NCBI GenBank assembly: GCA_030141605.1
Contig: JAQGDQ010000099.1
Coordinates: 568,982 to 632,981 of the forward strand
Origin: Tubiluchus corallicola
Taxonomy: Eukaryota; Priapulida; Priapulimorpha; Priapulimorphida; Tubiluchidae
Length of the DNA stretch: 64,000 nucleotides
Direction: 5' to 3'
This document shows, one piece after another, positions 45,995 to 61,100 of the stretch (position 1 is its first letter; every line of letters begins with the position of its first letter). The notes beneath the pieces are model-generated. The model saw only the letters and a program-made list of their open reading frames with translations. It had not been told where the DNA came from and did no database searches. Position numbers and translations under genes: made by a program.

Positions 45995-46180
45995 CTAATA
46001 CTCCTCATCGGAGAGCTGTCCGCTGTCCGTGTTTCTAGCCAGCATGTAATTGTCCATGTCGATAGACCTGCAGTTGTGAATAGCATAACGTAGACGCTCT
46101 GCCATGATATCTTGACTAGAATAGGGAGGCAGGCGAAGTTGAAAAAAGCAAGTCTGTGATGTCGGCAGGCTATCCCGTGG
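45995..46180 (-). CDS. HERC1: HERC1 last exon, with HECT catalytic cysteine
   Basis: Reads [19 protein letters not shown] onward to SDEEY and TAG. The cysteine of TSQTCF is the ubiquitin-accepting residue of HECT ligases, about 50 residues from the C-terminus, as in HERC1. The acidic C-terminal extension after NYMLARN is a HERC1 trait. Confidence 0.93.
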   Translation of the reverse strand, partial: PRDSLPTSQTCFFQLRLPPYSSQDIMAERLRYAIHNCRSIDMDNYMLARNTDSGQLSDEEY

Positions 46181-49100
46181 CTAAATTGACAAGAAAGAGA
46201 TTTACAAAATAAACAACATTAATAATTTCTGATTAATTCATTAATAATGTCTACTGCCAAAGCACACTGTAAAGGTTGAATACAAACTTCTGTGAATCCT
46301 AGCACATGAATTTAACGTTAGTTGATAACATTTGATATAAGTATCATGTACAGATGGAGCTACTATTTTGTAAAAATATGTACATAATCATGTCTTAATC
46401 CTGTTACAGTGCCATATTAAGCATGCCAAGAAACTGTCTTTTAACACATCATAAAAAATTTGCAACAATTTGCAAAAAAACTAAAAAATAAATACAATGT
46501 TTTAATACCTACAGTGCAACCTATGAAAAATGAGACAAAAGAACATGATTATGAAAATACAAATTTTGAGATGTTTTTTACAAAACAACACAACAAAAAA
46601 CACTCATCAGAACACCAAATCACTAAAGGGAAGGAAACAAATAAAATACTACTGTGTTAGGAAAAAGGATGAAATGCATCGAAAAATAAAAAAATAGAAA
46701 ATAGAAAAAAACAGCTTTTGTTAAAGCTTTAAAATCTAAAATGCCAAAAAGATGTTAGAAACGTTTCTACTGCAGAGTCTAGCAGTCATCTTCAGTGTGA
46801 CAGATTACACAAGCAGCAACCAGCTTTATATGCAGAGCCAACAGTACAGAAATTCACCATGTACACTCATATCTTGGTTTGCCAGACCTCGCTTTTACGG
46901 ATATCGGATAAAATCTGGACCTTTAAAAGTACCGCATACTACGGACACAGTCCGTTGTTTCGCAAGCTGACTGCCCCCGACCGCTAGTTGGCGGGCCATC
47001 GCTTTGTTTACATCATGATACGGTGACTTTCTGTACTGTAGGTATTGTCTATTAAACTGTTTGCTGTGTGCTCTATCGCACTGACGATGACTGCCAGACC
47101 CTGCAGTCGAAACGTTTGTAACATGTTTTTAGCATTTTAGATTTTAGAGTTTTAATAATTGTTTGTTTCAATAATTTGAGTGCCCGTATAAACTAACTTA
47201 TAAAACAGAAGATGCAAAATTTCTTAACTTGACACCACTTTGAGTATGAGCTTTTCTTGTATGCGTATAACACCAAATAGTTCGAATAACTGCTACTCGA
47301 GTACCAAACACCTACTGTATCAGTTACAACTGTAATAAAGAGAATCTTATTAATCACTCTCACCCTGTCAACTTTCATGATCTGAAATCGCTGCGACATG
47401 TCGGCAATGTTAGCAGGAAGGCGGGAACGGCCAGACACGAATCTCATGAAGAGAATACGTTCCTCATTTGTAAACTGCTCTAGAATGTTCCAAAACCAGA
47501 TGACCAGTTGATGGCCCTCATCAATCTCTCGGTACCTAGGAAACAAGAGATAAACGAAAACACAAATTTCATATTTCTTAAATTGTGTTCTTAAATTGTT
47601 GAAAAAATCCAATCTTATGAAGGCACGGTGCTGCTTAACAGCACATTGCTTGAAAGGCTTACCGTATGACTTGTTTCAACACGTCTAATGGAATTTCTGA
47701 AAGACCGCAGACCAGCTGCTCCAGATTCTGCGCTGTGAGAAGCGACAGAAGAGGGACGGGGATGATCCAGGACATCCCCTCTCTGACTGCTGCCACCTAG
47801 TGCAAAACAACACTAATATATGCTAAGTAAAATAATATTACTGATGTTTGGAGTTTAATTTTTAGCCGTAAACACAGGATCTCGTTAACTTGCTTTCCTT
47901 TGGTACTGCCACTACAATTACTTTCACGATCTGGGCAGAAGATGGTTATTTTTTATTCATTTCGGCACACTGCAAGCCGGAAACGCGCTTCAGCATTCAA
48001 TGACAGGTCTTACTCAACAATGTTTGTGACAACATAGGAACCTGGCTCAATATCAATGATAATATGTTAAACCGAGTACTGAACCAATAGATGCCTTAAC
48101 CATGAATTGATTTACATAAGTCTTGCTTTAGAGAGGTAAAACAGCCTTAATCGGTACCGCGAACGAAATCATCCTAAGCAAGTATTGATCCCAGGCAGTC
48201 AGGGGCCATTCACACGAAGCGCGACACCAATTGGCCACTTACCCGTCTAAAGGGTAACTAAAACACTATTCAGTGGTGTACTTTATCAAATGCAAGTTTA
48301 CTTACTATTTCCCACTCTTACTTTTTCTCTCTCAAGTTATTACATTCTCTCTCTTTCTTCTCCAATTCTTTTCTATCTCTTTCTTTGGTCTTCTCTTGCA
48401 TAAATGAATGAGTAATTTGCCATTCAGTTTTCACTTAGAAGACGGAACTAGTTAAAAAAGACATTTAACTCTTTGAGCACAAGTGACGCTTTGTTTCTCA
48501 GAGTTTTAGGCACTTCCAGACAATTCAGCTTCAATTCGAATCACAGTTTTGAGGCCGCTTTTAGAGAAGCGGTTAAGAGTTTAAAACTAAAACGAGCAAC
48601 TTTTCTGTTGGTGGAAAGCGCTCGCCAATGGGCAAGAAAATCAATTTAAATTGCACAATGACTCGTTAGTTTACCTGCAGGTCCATTTCGTGTAACCTGA
48701 ACTGAATCGCTCGCTCGACGTACTCTAATCGATTCGCGAACGTCAGAGGAATGCTCTTTCCGCCCGGAACAATCGGGACAAACCTCCCGTCTGCGCTTTG
48801 TCCTAGGAAATTATCGAGCGGTATAACCTACAATAATACAGGAGATTCAATAAAGCATAAAGCACCTTTCCTGTGGAAATTTCCTTTCAAAATATTTTGG
48901 TCTCCAATTATCTTATGCGGTAAATATAAAGACTTATTCATAGCCATTCATAACTCACATTGGATTTTAAGCAGCCTAAGTTACCCAGGTTAAGCATTGT
49001 GAATAATAATTAACAGGGCTTCTGTATATAAACTATCAACTTTAATAAACATAACTAGCCAAACCTGCAAAAAATGTTGTGCATAAACCCACAATGACAA

Positions 49101-52100
49101 ACCACACCATGCCACACTTATCACACCATTCATACCATTCCACAGCACACCATACCCATCCACCACACCACACACACCACTTCACCCACAACACATCACA
49201 CCACACGGCTCCATCAACACCACCCACAACACGACACACCCACCACAGTATAGCAACTCAACACCACCCATACCACCAACCACACCATACTCATCACATC
49301 ACACCCACTACACCATACCACACCACCAACACCACACCATGCCAGCTACACCACTCCACCAACAAATAGAACACTATAATCCTATTTTATTCCATACATT
49401 AGTAGCTGATAACTTCTTGCTGTGCATGTATTGAGCATAAAAAGTGTAGAAATTACATTAAATTACATCAAATTCTCAAACTTGAAATCACAGAAACTCA
49501 ACTAGCATGTTTTTAATTAATCTTGAAAGGATTGACTTTTCACGAGGTTTTTAAACGTTGTTATAAGGTTCCCACACGTTTCATCCATCGGCAACATTTT
49601 TTTATCTTTTTGTCTAAGTAAAAATAATCTAATCATGTATGCATTCACTTTCAAAGTGCACTATTTGTGAGTAAGTTTTGAGGCTACGAAGGCAACATTA
49701 TGATGTAGACCCCTGCTGGTTGGTGTTTCCAAGTCTCTCTGTTGGATTCGTGGACTGTGAGAATATTGAAGCAAAGGGGTTCAAGATTTGTGTATGGTAA
49801 TTAAAGAGCTATTATCCTACATGGAGTCAGGAAAAGCAAAAAATATGGAATTTTTTACGTACATTTAAATAAACAAACAATAGCTCAAAGCGGAACATGT
49901 CTTGTAAAATGTCAAAAACCACATACCTCAGGGAAATTCTCCTCCGTCACTCCACTTTCGTGGATATCTTTGATTCCACGTAAGCTTTGCATGTACAAAT
50001 AATCCACTTCTTCCAAATCATCCGCATTAACAGCCATTCCAGCTAGGAGCTTCCAGACCTAGAGGTAAATTTGAACTCATGTTCGAGGTTTTCGAGCATA
50101 AAGATGCTCGCATATCACAAACGTTATTGAAGCAAAAAATTCATCCAACCAAAGTTCTTATTTGAACTTGCTCTATCAGAAAAAAATTAGTTCTTAACTG
50201 TTGATCAAACAGCAGAAATTACTTTGAAAAACTGACACCAATGTATACAGTTTAAAGCACAAGTAAGCACTCTTCATAAATAAAGCTCAAAAAATTGGCT
50301 TGAAGTTTTTTATCAATTACAAAACATCTGTATACAAGGCTTATACTTGCAGTAATGCTGTTTAAAAACTTGTACATTTAAATTCCCGCAATATCCATTA
50401 GGCGCAGCCATTTTAATGGTAAATCGTTTAAAAGTTTAAATAACATAGCATAAAGTTTTAAAAAATAATCAGTGCATTTGCAGCACTTTCTTCGTTAACT
50501 AAGCAAACGTTTAAATTACTTTATTCAGTCAATAAGATCAATAATGTGTTTTTAGGTAAATCAGTCGTGCACACTGGGATGGTGATGCAGTGCCATTTTA
50601 TTGGGTGGCGCAAATATTTTAAATTATTAAAAATTTTCTTTTCCAGTTACATAAGTCTGTCAAAAACGTAAGCGTTAATGCTAAGTAATATAACGTTGTA
50701 TGAAAGTTCTTTGGGATATATTTTAAATTCACCCACCTTCTCCTTTATGTCTTTGCAAAGCTTTACTACAGGTTGAAATGCCTTAATTTAATCAAATTGC
50801 GACACACTTAACTTAAAGCTGACTTACATGTTACAAATATAAATTCAAATGACCTGATACTGCAGTCTCACTAAGGAATATAATTTACCACTGGTTTAAT
50901 TCAGTTTTAATTCTGTTGATTCCCCACTGATAGACTTCTAGTGGCTGATAGTACAAATTTCAGAGTCAAAAGTCAGAGTACCTCTGTGGTGTAATGGCTA
51001 GCATAGGTGCCTGGAAAGCAGAAGATCTTGGATTCATGCCCTAGTGGAGGTGCAAAATTTTTCAGACTTTCTAATTTAGCACTGGTTTTGCGAACTTGTT
51101 TTATTGTTTAATTCTATTTCAATTAATGCAGCATTAATTACTTAGTTACCATTGGTGCTATATGTAGATCAAGCGGTTTCTTAGTTCTGACTGCCACGCC
51201 AAAAAGTACGCCGAGAAACTTAAACATGCTGAGCTGGTCATCTGTTGTAATAGCTGGATTAAATAAAAAACTGAAACGAAATAAAAAACGATATGATAAA
51301 TGTCATAGATGAATGCATTAAAAAGTGTACAGTATAAAATGCTATTAAAATGCTCCCGTTTTTGCACTGCAAAGTACCCCTACGTAATTAGTTAGATACA
51401 GTGAAGTAACTCTACTGCATGCAACTTCTACCATGATGGCGAATTATGCTTATCACAGCTCAACATACCGATCTCGATTATAACCAGCTTCGCTGCTGGC
51501 GTTGGGCGTCGGTATAAGCAATGGAACGATCCCAGCTTCCAGTTCTCCACAAATTTCTGTAATAGTATCGTCGAACACCCCACCTGCATCGTCAGCACCT
51601 TCTCCCACTAGCTTCACCTAACAAAAACCAGGTGTCAGCACAATCCATCAAAAAGAATGTGATATAGATTAACTCTCCCATAATTTTAGATTAACATGAT
51701 GTATAATTAGTTAACTTCATAAATTAATTAAAAACCAATGTAATTCGTTAGTTAATCTAGGAAAACCAACCCTCAGCCAACATTCACTGTATTTCAATAT
51801 AACACTTAAAAATGTGAAAATTACCACATAGTATAGATGCATAAAATGCGTAAGTCAAAGAATGTTAAATCATTCTTATCTCCCTTCAAATGAACTTTGC
51901 TGCGGACAGCATGAACGCTACAAAGGTATGTGTAGCAAAACTTCTGCAGTTCATACAAAAATTAGTCATTGGATCAATCAGCAACAACTTTAAAGTCCTA
52001 ACGCATCTTTAATCTACAGGATTGTGCCTTAAAATGTGTAAGTACTACACAATATTATTACACATAAGCATGGAATTTTACGAGGCTGCGAGCATACAGT

Positions 52101-55100
52101 AGATACCGGGTCGGTTACTAAGTTTTAGAATTCAGTTTTAGCTTGTTAAAATAATTATGCTGCAACTTTGGCTCGATTCCACGTTATTATACTACCATCA
52201 GTAACTTTGTTTTTGCTTAGATAGTGTGCAATTGGATTCATGAGAAAGCAAAAAACAGTATTGATAATTTCTCGTTCAACGTTTTGAATTATTTATAGTT
52301 CATAATAGTTGCAAAAAAAGAATGTGGAAGACGACATGTTTCGTTCAAAATGTGTACGCCAAAGTGACGCGATCGCGACTTTAACTTCATTTTAACAAGA
52401 GGTGCTGATCACAATTTAGTGTTAAAACTTTCTAACATTTTTCTAAAATACTAAAATAAGCTCAACTTCCCGCGTGACTTGGCTTCGTCTTCAAAGACGG
52501 TTGGTGCAAGCGGAATTAGCAAACATGTATGCAAAACACAGGCTTAGCAAACAGAACAATTAAATCAATTACAACTTAAAGCCACACTATAAAAAAGCAT
52601 GCAATTTCCATTAAATAATTTCATACATACGTTAAAATTAAATATATTTATTGATAGCCCTTGTACATAAACGAAATTAAAATGTTAATATTTTCAGATA
52701 ACCCGCTTGCATAATAGTAGTGTAGTAATATGTAATAAACATCATATGAAAAACAAACTTTTAGTAAAAACTATTGTTAGCTTATTAAGCTGAGCAAGTA
52801 GGTGCACAATATTATTAAGATTTTGCGATATTGAGTTATTTATTTTTATTGATTTATTATTTATTCTCTGCCACTTTAATGCTTAATAACTCCTAAGTCT
52901 TGCAAGCCAGGTTCACCAAACTCACAGGGTTGGTAGCCCTGGGCTGGGGATGTACAACAATATAGCAACCGCTGACCACTGGTCAAGGGGGAATGGCAAG
53001 TGGGCGTTGGTCAATTTTTCCTTTATGATTCAACTCCTAGGGCGACAATATTTGGTATATGGTTAGGTGGAGCCAAGTTGTTGGATATGGCAAATCATGG
53101 GTGATTTGGAGGCGGGAAAAATTTTCCGCTAGGAGGCAAAAACCAAAAAATGGAGGTTGGGAACAGAAATGCATCAAGTGTCTTAGAATAGTACCGTGTA
53201 GCACATCAAATGAAAGGTCTCGATGAGACGAGTCGAATGGCAAAGGTTACAATGAGAATTGCTAACCTGCATCCCTGCTAGGGGGCAAAAACTGAAAAAT
53301 TGGGGTCGGGAACAGAAGTGCATCGAGTGTCTATGAATAGTACCATGTAGCATATCAAATGAAAGGTCTTGATGAGGCAAGTCGAATGGTATAGGTTACA
53401 GTGTGAATCGTTAACCTGTGACCCAGTTAGGGGCAAAATAGGGGTCGAGGAGACAAATGCCTTCTAGGATCCATCAAAAGTAGGTTGTTGTGTATCAAAT
53501 GGTCTCAATGAGACAAACTGAATGATATAAGTTATGCCAAGATTGTTGACCTTTGACCTGTGGGTGATGGGCTGAACAGTTAAATCCTGAGGTTTCATTG
53601 TGAAATGCACTTTCCATTTATTCAAGCAATTCAATGATAGAAAATAAGCACTTTCAAAAAAGCTGTCGTTTCTTCATCTTTAAGAACCAATTTTATAACT
53701 ATTGCTGCAAAATCTTCAGTTTTTAACCACGCCAGAAACATTGTCAACTAGTTATTATTATTAATCTTTTATTCGTATAACATTTTGTATAGAAGTGCAG
53801 TTTTAGTACAAATAATTAATTCACTAAGTAATAATTTTTGTTAGTAATTAAAGAAGATGAACATGTTGTCATACATGCCACAAGTAGTTGCTTACACATT
53901 CACAAAATGCTTTTCTAACTTTATTTTAAGAGACTTAGAGAGTAAGTAAGTAAGACAGTAAAGTAAATGATAATTTCAGTACCTTCCAAGCACGAGCGGG
54001 CAACCTCAAATCACTTGGTGTTAGTTTGATTATCTGCTTTGCTATCTGTACAAATATTGGCTTACACTTTTTGCCCCTGAAATAGTAGTTAAATTTATAT
54101 AGTTAAAAATTACAAAATAATTGTCTGATGACAATCAACCTATTTTCTTTAAAGTGAATGCAATATAATTTCCTCAAGATTCAAATCTTATAAACATCAA
54201 CTGTTTTTGAAAGTTCGATAATGTTGGTTGCAAAAGCACAAAAATTCCATGTCTCTTGCCTAGCAACGGAAAAGATAAAGATTAAAGTAACACGTGAATT
54301 GGTACTTACAAGACTTATAATAAGCTGTAATTTTTGTATGATCTAAAACATATGCCATTTTGTACACGTAAATGAAAACACACCTTGTAGCAATTCGTTT
54401 CACTGTTATTTGCGGTCCGTAATTCTTTCCTTGCACCATCGTGCGTCCTATTGCACGGACCATCGGCAGCGTATAGACCCTCGGTGCTAGCAAGGGTCGT
54501 AGGCGACCCTGTGCAAAATGCACAAAAATTAAGTAGTCATTATAAAAGTCATATATTTGTTTGATGCAATGTTGGAATTTTTATTATTTATTACTTTTAC
54601 TTATTTTTACTTTATTTAATTATTTATTTCATATTAATAGTCCCCATAAATGAGCTTTTTCCTTGTGCAGTTTACAACAGTATTAAGAGGTAGAAAATAT
54701 TAAATAATCATTATAAAAAAAGAAACTACAGTAATTATTATTAGATAAAAGAGAGTTTATTCAACTGCTCCACTGTTTTTTGTATATGCATACCTTCTTT
54801 AAATATGTGCTTCCAATTTTTTCCGTTGCTAGATTGTTTATTTTTTGCGGAAAAAGTTACTTTCTACCACGAATAAAAAAAGCACAATGCTACAGTGTGG
54901 CAACAAAAGGTAGGTTTAGCATAACATGAGCCCACACAGAATTTTCAAATAAAATACAAATTAGCCAAAATTACTAATCGTACACTGTGTGAAAATAAAA
55001 ATTACGTAAATGCTTTAATAAACGACCAGCTTGGGAAACCACAGAATCCACATAATACAGAATCCACTAAATACAGAAGGCATAGCTTTCTATTAAATGA

Positions 55101-58100
55101 GCTCTTCAAAGTAGTTTTTCAGACAGAACTTGAAATTATATCAAAATTAGCACAGATACGAACCAGTCCTACATAACCAATAAAACCTAAAATCTCAACA
55201 ACATAAAACATATTTCTACTGCATTAGCACACATATAGGCCAGTCAGACCTAATTAATAAAACCTACCTGCCCAGCAACATAAAACATATCTCTACTGTG
55301 TTAGCACACATACACACCAGTCCTACATATTCAATAAAACCTACCTACCCAACAACATAAAAACATCTCTACTGCATTAGCACACATACACAGCAGTCCT
55401 ACCTAATGAGCAACATAAACAATATAATTATTGTTCACACACCAATCTTACTTAATTGACAAAACATAATCCACACAAAATTCATCTTCATTATTTTATA
55501 GACTATATTATCATCATGTAGAAACATGAACTGATCGAGCAACAATTACGCATGTCAACTCCGAGTCAACGACTCACCTGAATGAGTCCTTCTAGTCCGT
55601 TATTGTACGACGTAATGTTGTTTTGATCCGGGCACAAACTCAACAGCCTCCAGCAGGATAGGACCAGATCTGAGAAATGATGTAGTAGACGTAGTCGTGA
55701 GCACACAGTGTTGATATCACAATCTTTTAGTGCAGAGAACTGTGGCGGTACACTCGTTGGCAAACCTGTCATAACAAAACATTTAGATATATAATTAGTA
55801 TTCAACTCAATTCAATTACCTTTATTCCGCAACATCATCACAATTCTTGAACATCAGAAGTACATAAATTCAATGTGTAATTCATGCAATGTTCAAATTA
55901 TAACGTTATATTTGGCATTGGAAACCTATGAAGCAAATTTACATTAGGTCACCAGAATTAGTAGTGATATAACGACATGTGGCTGATAGTTAGAAAGAGT
56001 TATAACAGATATTAAAAATAATCCATGATTACAATATAAACTAAAGTACAGTACCAACAAATGTTTAAACATTTGTGGCACAAGGAACACTTGATTTGTT
56101 TAAATAGAGGTCTACAGATAAAGTAATGAAGCAGCAGGTAAATATGTTTGTTGCAAAATGTGAAACAAAAAATGCCAACAACACTCAGTAAACTTGTTGC
56201 TGCAGCTGCAGGTGCACAGAGTACCTGAAGCTGAGTATAAAAAACAATTTCACCTAGGATGCTCATCATGGTCAAACCTTGAAAAACTGCACTGATCGAA
56301 TAAAGCAAGCAGCTCACTATTTATCATTATCACTAGTTAAACAATAGTTTTTTCAGGCTTCAACACAAAATTGAAATAAATTTAGAAAATAATATATTTC
56401 ATCTGTGACAACTCATTAATCTTGAAAAGCTGACATACAATTTGAAAGAAAATGCAATTTTTCATATACAGGAAGTTATGTTTATTTCTTGCTTTAGGAA
56501 ATGAAGAAAAGAATCAACAAATTCCAGCAAAAATTTTAGGTATTTCATCAGCTACACATCAGTAGTATCACTATCTAGAAATTTAATACAGGGAAAAGCA
56601 TTCATAATACTCAAATGAGAAGCAAAGTATATCACTATACCTAACTGAAGAGGGACGGGTGTCCCGGGTGCTCGTCGCGGTTGCTTTGGAGCGGTCCATG
56701 CTGCGCTGTGAGTTTTACCAGCAGAAATCTAAAACAAGCAAGTCAGAACATGCATTTACTGTAGGTTTTAAACTACGCAACTCTTCGTTTAGCGACATTT
56801 GGTTTTAACGACACTGAGCATTTGATACTTTTTTCTCACTTAATGGCGCACGTTTTATTTCACTTTGCTGAAAGCCAATTTTCACTATATCAACAACTTT
56901 TTTACTTAATTTGAAGCATTAAAATGGCACATATTGCATTTTAAAAGTGCTTTAGTAATGTAAACAGTGCAATTATTATACATCTTTTTGCTTCCTGACT
57001 GACTACCATGCTAACTGCAGTTTCTATCAAGCAGACCTCTGAACAAACTTTGTGCAAAGTAATTCTACCTGCAACCTGTTCCCATAGCAACCAGACTACG
57101 CAGTAAACGATACAGTGCTCTGGTGCAATACAATTTCCAAGGTTTTCCTTGGCTTTGCCACTGTAGTGTTTATTGTTTAATGGTTGCCTACGCTTACACC
57201 TTAATGAAAGAGAAACCACCAGCTAGGTAAGTATTGGTAAGAAAGATAGGTGGTTTAAAGAAAGCAGAAAGAAATTAATTAGCAGAAACCACAAAGAAAC
57301 TCATAAAACATTTAATTTATATGATTTAAGCAGCATTGATTTTTGTCGCTGGAACGTATCTCAATTCTTCCACATTACATTCTATGGAAGTTTTGGTTTC
57401 GTTTAATGACGTTTCCCTTAAAGTCGCATTTTGCTGGAATGCATTAGCATCATTAAGCAAAGACTTACTGTATCACAAGTAAAATTTTTGATGATTATTT
57501 GATGATATGTTAGTTTAAAAAGAGATTCAATGCCACATAGGTCGATTCAATGCCACATAGGTCAGGAGTGAGTAACTATTTTAAGGAATTAACTGTAAGT
57601 ACAATAAGTCAAATCTCATAATCTCGCTGTAAAAAATTCACTCAATTACTTTTCTAAATTTCCTAACTAATCAGTTGTAGCATGTACACATTGCTAAAAA
57701 ATAGAGATCATGTTCCAGAGCTTTTAGTTAATAAAAAACCCCTACGTACTAAAGTGTACTAGAAAAACTGGGTGCCAAAAATGAAAGGGAATATCATGAA
57801 ATGCACGGTACTTGAAAACACGCAAGTTGTCTAAAGTTTTCAAATAACAATATGATATGAAGTGAAGCAGAACATAATGACCCATTCATAAAACGAAGAA
57901 TTTAAACTCCCATGATAACCGCTAGGTGCAGCCATTTTAACAGTAAGTTATTTGAAACAAGTTTAGATAATATTGTGTAAAATGTGAAAAATAATCAGAG
58001 CATTTGTATTCATGGTACAGTATTCATTACTGTAGCACAGTCTTCACAAACTAAGCAATAGTTTAAATTACTATATATTGCCGATAAGAAAAATAATGTG

Positions 58101-61100
58101 TTTTGGTGAATCAGTGATGTACACTGTGAAGGTGATGCAGTGCAATTTTACCAGGAGGCACAAACATTTTAAATTATTCATAATTTACTTTTTCAATTCA
58201 TAAATCTTTATGGCAGGTCAGCATAGTACTAAGTAATATAACTTTGTATGGAAAGTTCTTTGGGATATACTTTAAAATTCCTTTTCCTTCCCTTTTAGGT
58301 TCTACTTACTTGCTTTATATTTTTCCCACACAATAGAGCAACCAACTGCGGCTCTCTCACGGATTGGGTGTGACCGAGACCAAGCTGGCCATCTGCACTG
58401 TTACCCCAAGCATAGACATCGCCGGCGCTTGTCAAAGCCAAAGTGTGCTCGGCACCAACCGAGACGTCTTCAATCACCACCGATGCCAATGCAGGAACCT
58501 GCTGAGGCTTGTTATGATGACGGCTGCGACTTTCTGGTTGTCCAATCAGACGATCTGGTGCAAAACGAGAACCAATAGCATTAAAGTTGGTAAAAGATTG
58601 TGACAGTGATGCGCTTGCCAGTTTTTGTGAAACACGGGTAGTGTTGAAGTCAGTGTTGTAGTAGAGTGTTTCAGCTCGAGTCCCAAGTTCTTAGTTTTCA
58701 AGCCCCAGACAAGTCTCGAGTCGTAGTGACCAAGTCTGAGACAAGTCTCGAGTCACTGTGGCCAAGTTGGAGTCAAGTCTCGAGTCACTGTGGCCAAGTT
58801 GGAGTCAAGTCTCGAGTCACTGTGGCCAAGTTGGAGTCAAGTCTCGAGTCACTGTGGCCAAGTTGGAGTCAAGTCTCGAGTCACTGTGGCCAAGTGTAAG
58901 CCTGCATCTAGAAACTAGGGATTACACTATAGGTAGAATATACAAACATGACCACAGATAACAAACAGTGACCCAACGTGAGTTCAAATGTTATAGTAAG
59001 TAAGAATGTTGTAATTTACTTAGTTATAAGCTTATAACATGCATAACCGTTGTTTATTTTATCGTCTGTCCAGTTTGAGACACTAGCCAAGTCTCGAGTC
59101 AGAGTCAAGTCACGAGTCATTTACTTCAAGTCTGAGTCTAAAGCAAATTGCGACTGACTAGAGCACTACAACACTGGTGGAAGTTAAGCACAGGTAAATT
59201 GTGAAATGTTGGCTAAGGGTGTCATAGTAACAAATCTTTTGATAGTCATCAAAAGTCTCCAATGTTCATAATTTATTTTACACCTGACAAACTTTAGTGG
59301 TATAGTAAATTGATGATACATAGTGCAGTCTGACTATTCTTTCTAGAAATAACACTAGTGCAAATTCAAGATATAAACTAACAGAATTCATTTTATGAAA
59401 TAATTAAATAGTCTACATGGCAGTTAATGCTATCATACATCTATTAACAAAGTGCTTAGACATGACTTTTTAGGAATCTCCTTAACAAGCAAAATTATTG
59501 CTTAGTTTCAAAATTCACAAAATCATACCTTGTCCAAATGTAAACACTTTGCCATCGTGCGTCAAGGCGACCGTAAACTGAGTCCCACAGCAAATCTTCT
59601 TCACACCCAAACCACACAAGCCTTCAATTTTCTGCAAAACAATCAGTATCAAAAAATAAAAATCAATTAACATTTAAAAAACGTAAATACGTTTATTTAT
59701 ACGCTGATTTCAATCTACAATACCTGTGGCAAAGATTTGGCTGTTGAGTTTCCCAATCCCAGTTTGCCATAATCTCCATCGCCAAAAGCCCAAACTGTGT
59801 TGCCATCAGTGGTCATACAAACCGTATGATTCAAACCACAAGCAACCTGAAAATGCAACGGAACTGCCTTTCATTTGCTGAATGGACATAACCAATCTCT
59901 TTAGGACCATAACTCTTCTATTTCTGTATTTAAATCGTAACATATAATTTAATGTCATGTACTTAAGTTTATTCAAGTCAAATCGAACTACATGTGATGT
60001 AGTCTAATCTAGTATAGTCACATCACTATGCACATCTTTTCTAACTGTTCTAGATTATTATCAACTTGGCCTTTAGGCTTGTCCAGTCCTCTTTGATAAG
60101 GCCCAATCAAATCTAGACTAGCCCAGTTCAGTCCAGTACGTCGAATCCAGTCCAATCTAACATGGTCTAGTCCAGCCCAGTGCAGCCCAGGCCAGTCCAG
60201 TCCAGTCCAGTCAAGCCTGGTGCAGTCCAGTGCAGCCCAGACCAGTCCAGTCCAGTCCAGTCCAATTCAACTCAGTCTAACACAAGTCAACAAATCAAAT
60301 GAAATTAAATCAAATTCAACACAACTCAAACCCACTCAGTTGAACTCAATTCAATTTACACAGCCAATTCAATCTAAATTCAATTCATTAATTTAATTTA
60401 ACATAGTATAACCAATTTAAAATGTACAAAAGTAGTGTGATGCAATTAATCAGAAATAAATTTACAAATCCAACATGGCTCATCTCCAATGCCATCACTC
60501 GTTCTGGAAGTTTCTTATTTGAAGTACTTCCATGACCCAATCGACCGTAGTCACCATTACCAAAGGTAAAGAGCTTGCCATCGGCCGTTACCACCGCACT
60601 GTGTTTAAACCCACACGCCATCTATATAAAACAACAAATTTAACTTAAGCACATTCAACAAAATCTGTCAGGTTACAAAAAAGTGCTTTGTCACACGAGA
60701 AAACTCCTACCTAACCTAAACCTAAGTGTTTACAATCTCAGCACATTGTAGGTTTAAAACCACCATCCTTTTTAAGAGAGGCATTACTTTTTTGGTGAAA
60801 TGAAAAATGTGGAAAACTATTATTAATTTATAATATTAGTGATGCTAGGCAGCTGTAATTAATGCACAAGCCATTTATAAAATACCAAAAATATATTTTA
60901 TGTTTCAATGTTAGAAACATGGTAAGATAAGAATGTGCTTCATTTGCTTAAATTCAAAAGGGAAATATCTCCTTCCCATTACCCGTAAGGAAAAGCATCG
61001 TCGATAAACAAACACGCTTTACAAAAATAAAACAATAACTTAAAAACAAATTTGAAAGCATATAAAGCTGTTCTGAGAGTTTGATAAGGTGATATAGATA

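Noticed and set aside
49079-49369. His/Thr-rich open frame and its Cys/Trp-rich antisense frames
   Set aside because: Produced entirely by a CACCA/CCACA low-complexity tract in a HERC1 intron.
51251-51258. ccag acceptor for HERC1 exon ending at 51150
   Set aside because: Using it breaks the frame after NRDR; the upstream cgtttcag restores RFLFNP and the frame.
53037-53380. Two similar minus-strand ORFs of 65-68 codons as a gene pair
   Set aside because: They are the same frame of a degenerate 135-150 bp tandem repeat inside a HERC1 intron.
58555-58625. Upstream extension of the HERC1 exon 58310-58554 with serine-rich open frame
   Set aside because: Open by chance; the accag acceptor at 58555 gives the conserved FGQDRLIG junction in phase.
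58666-58961. Repetitive open frames with [11 protein letters not shown] text
   Set aside because: They read the 32-bp minisatellite in rotating frames.
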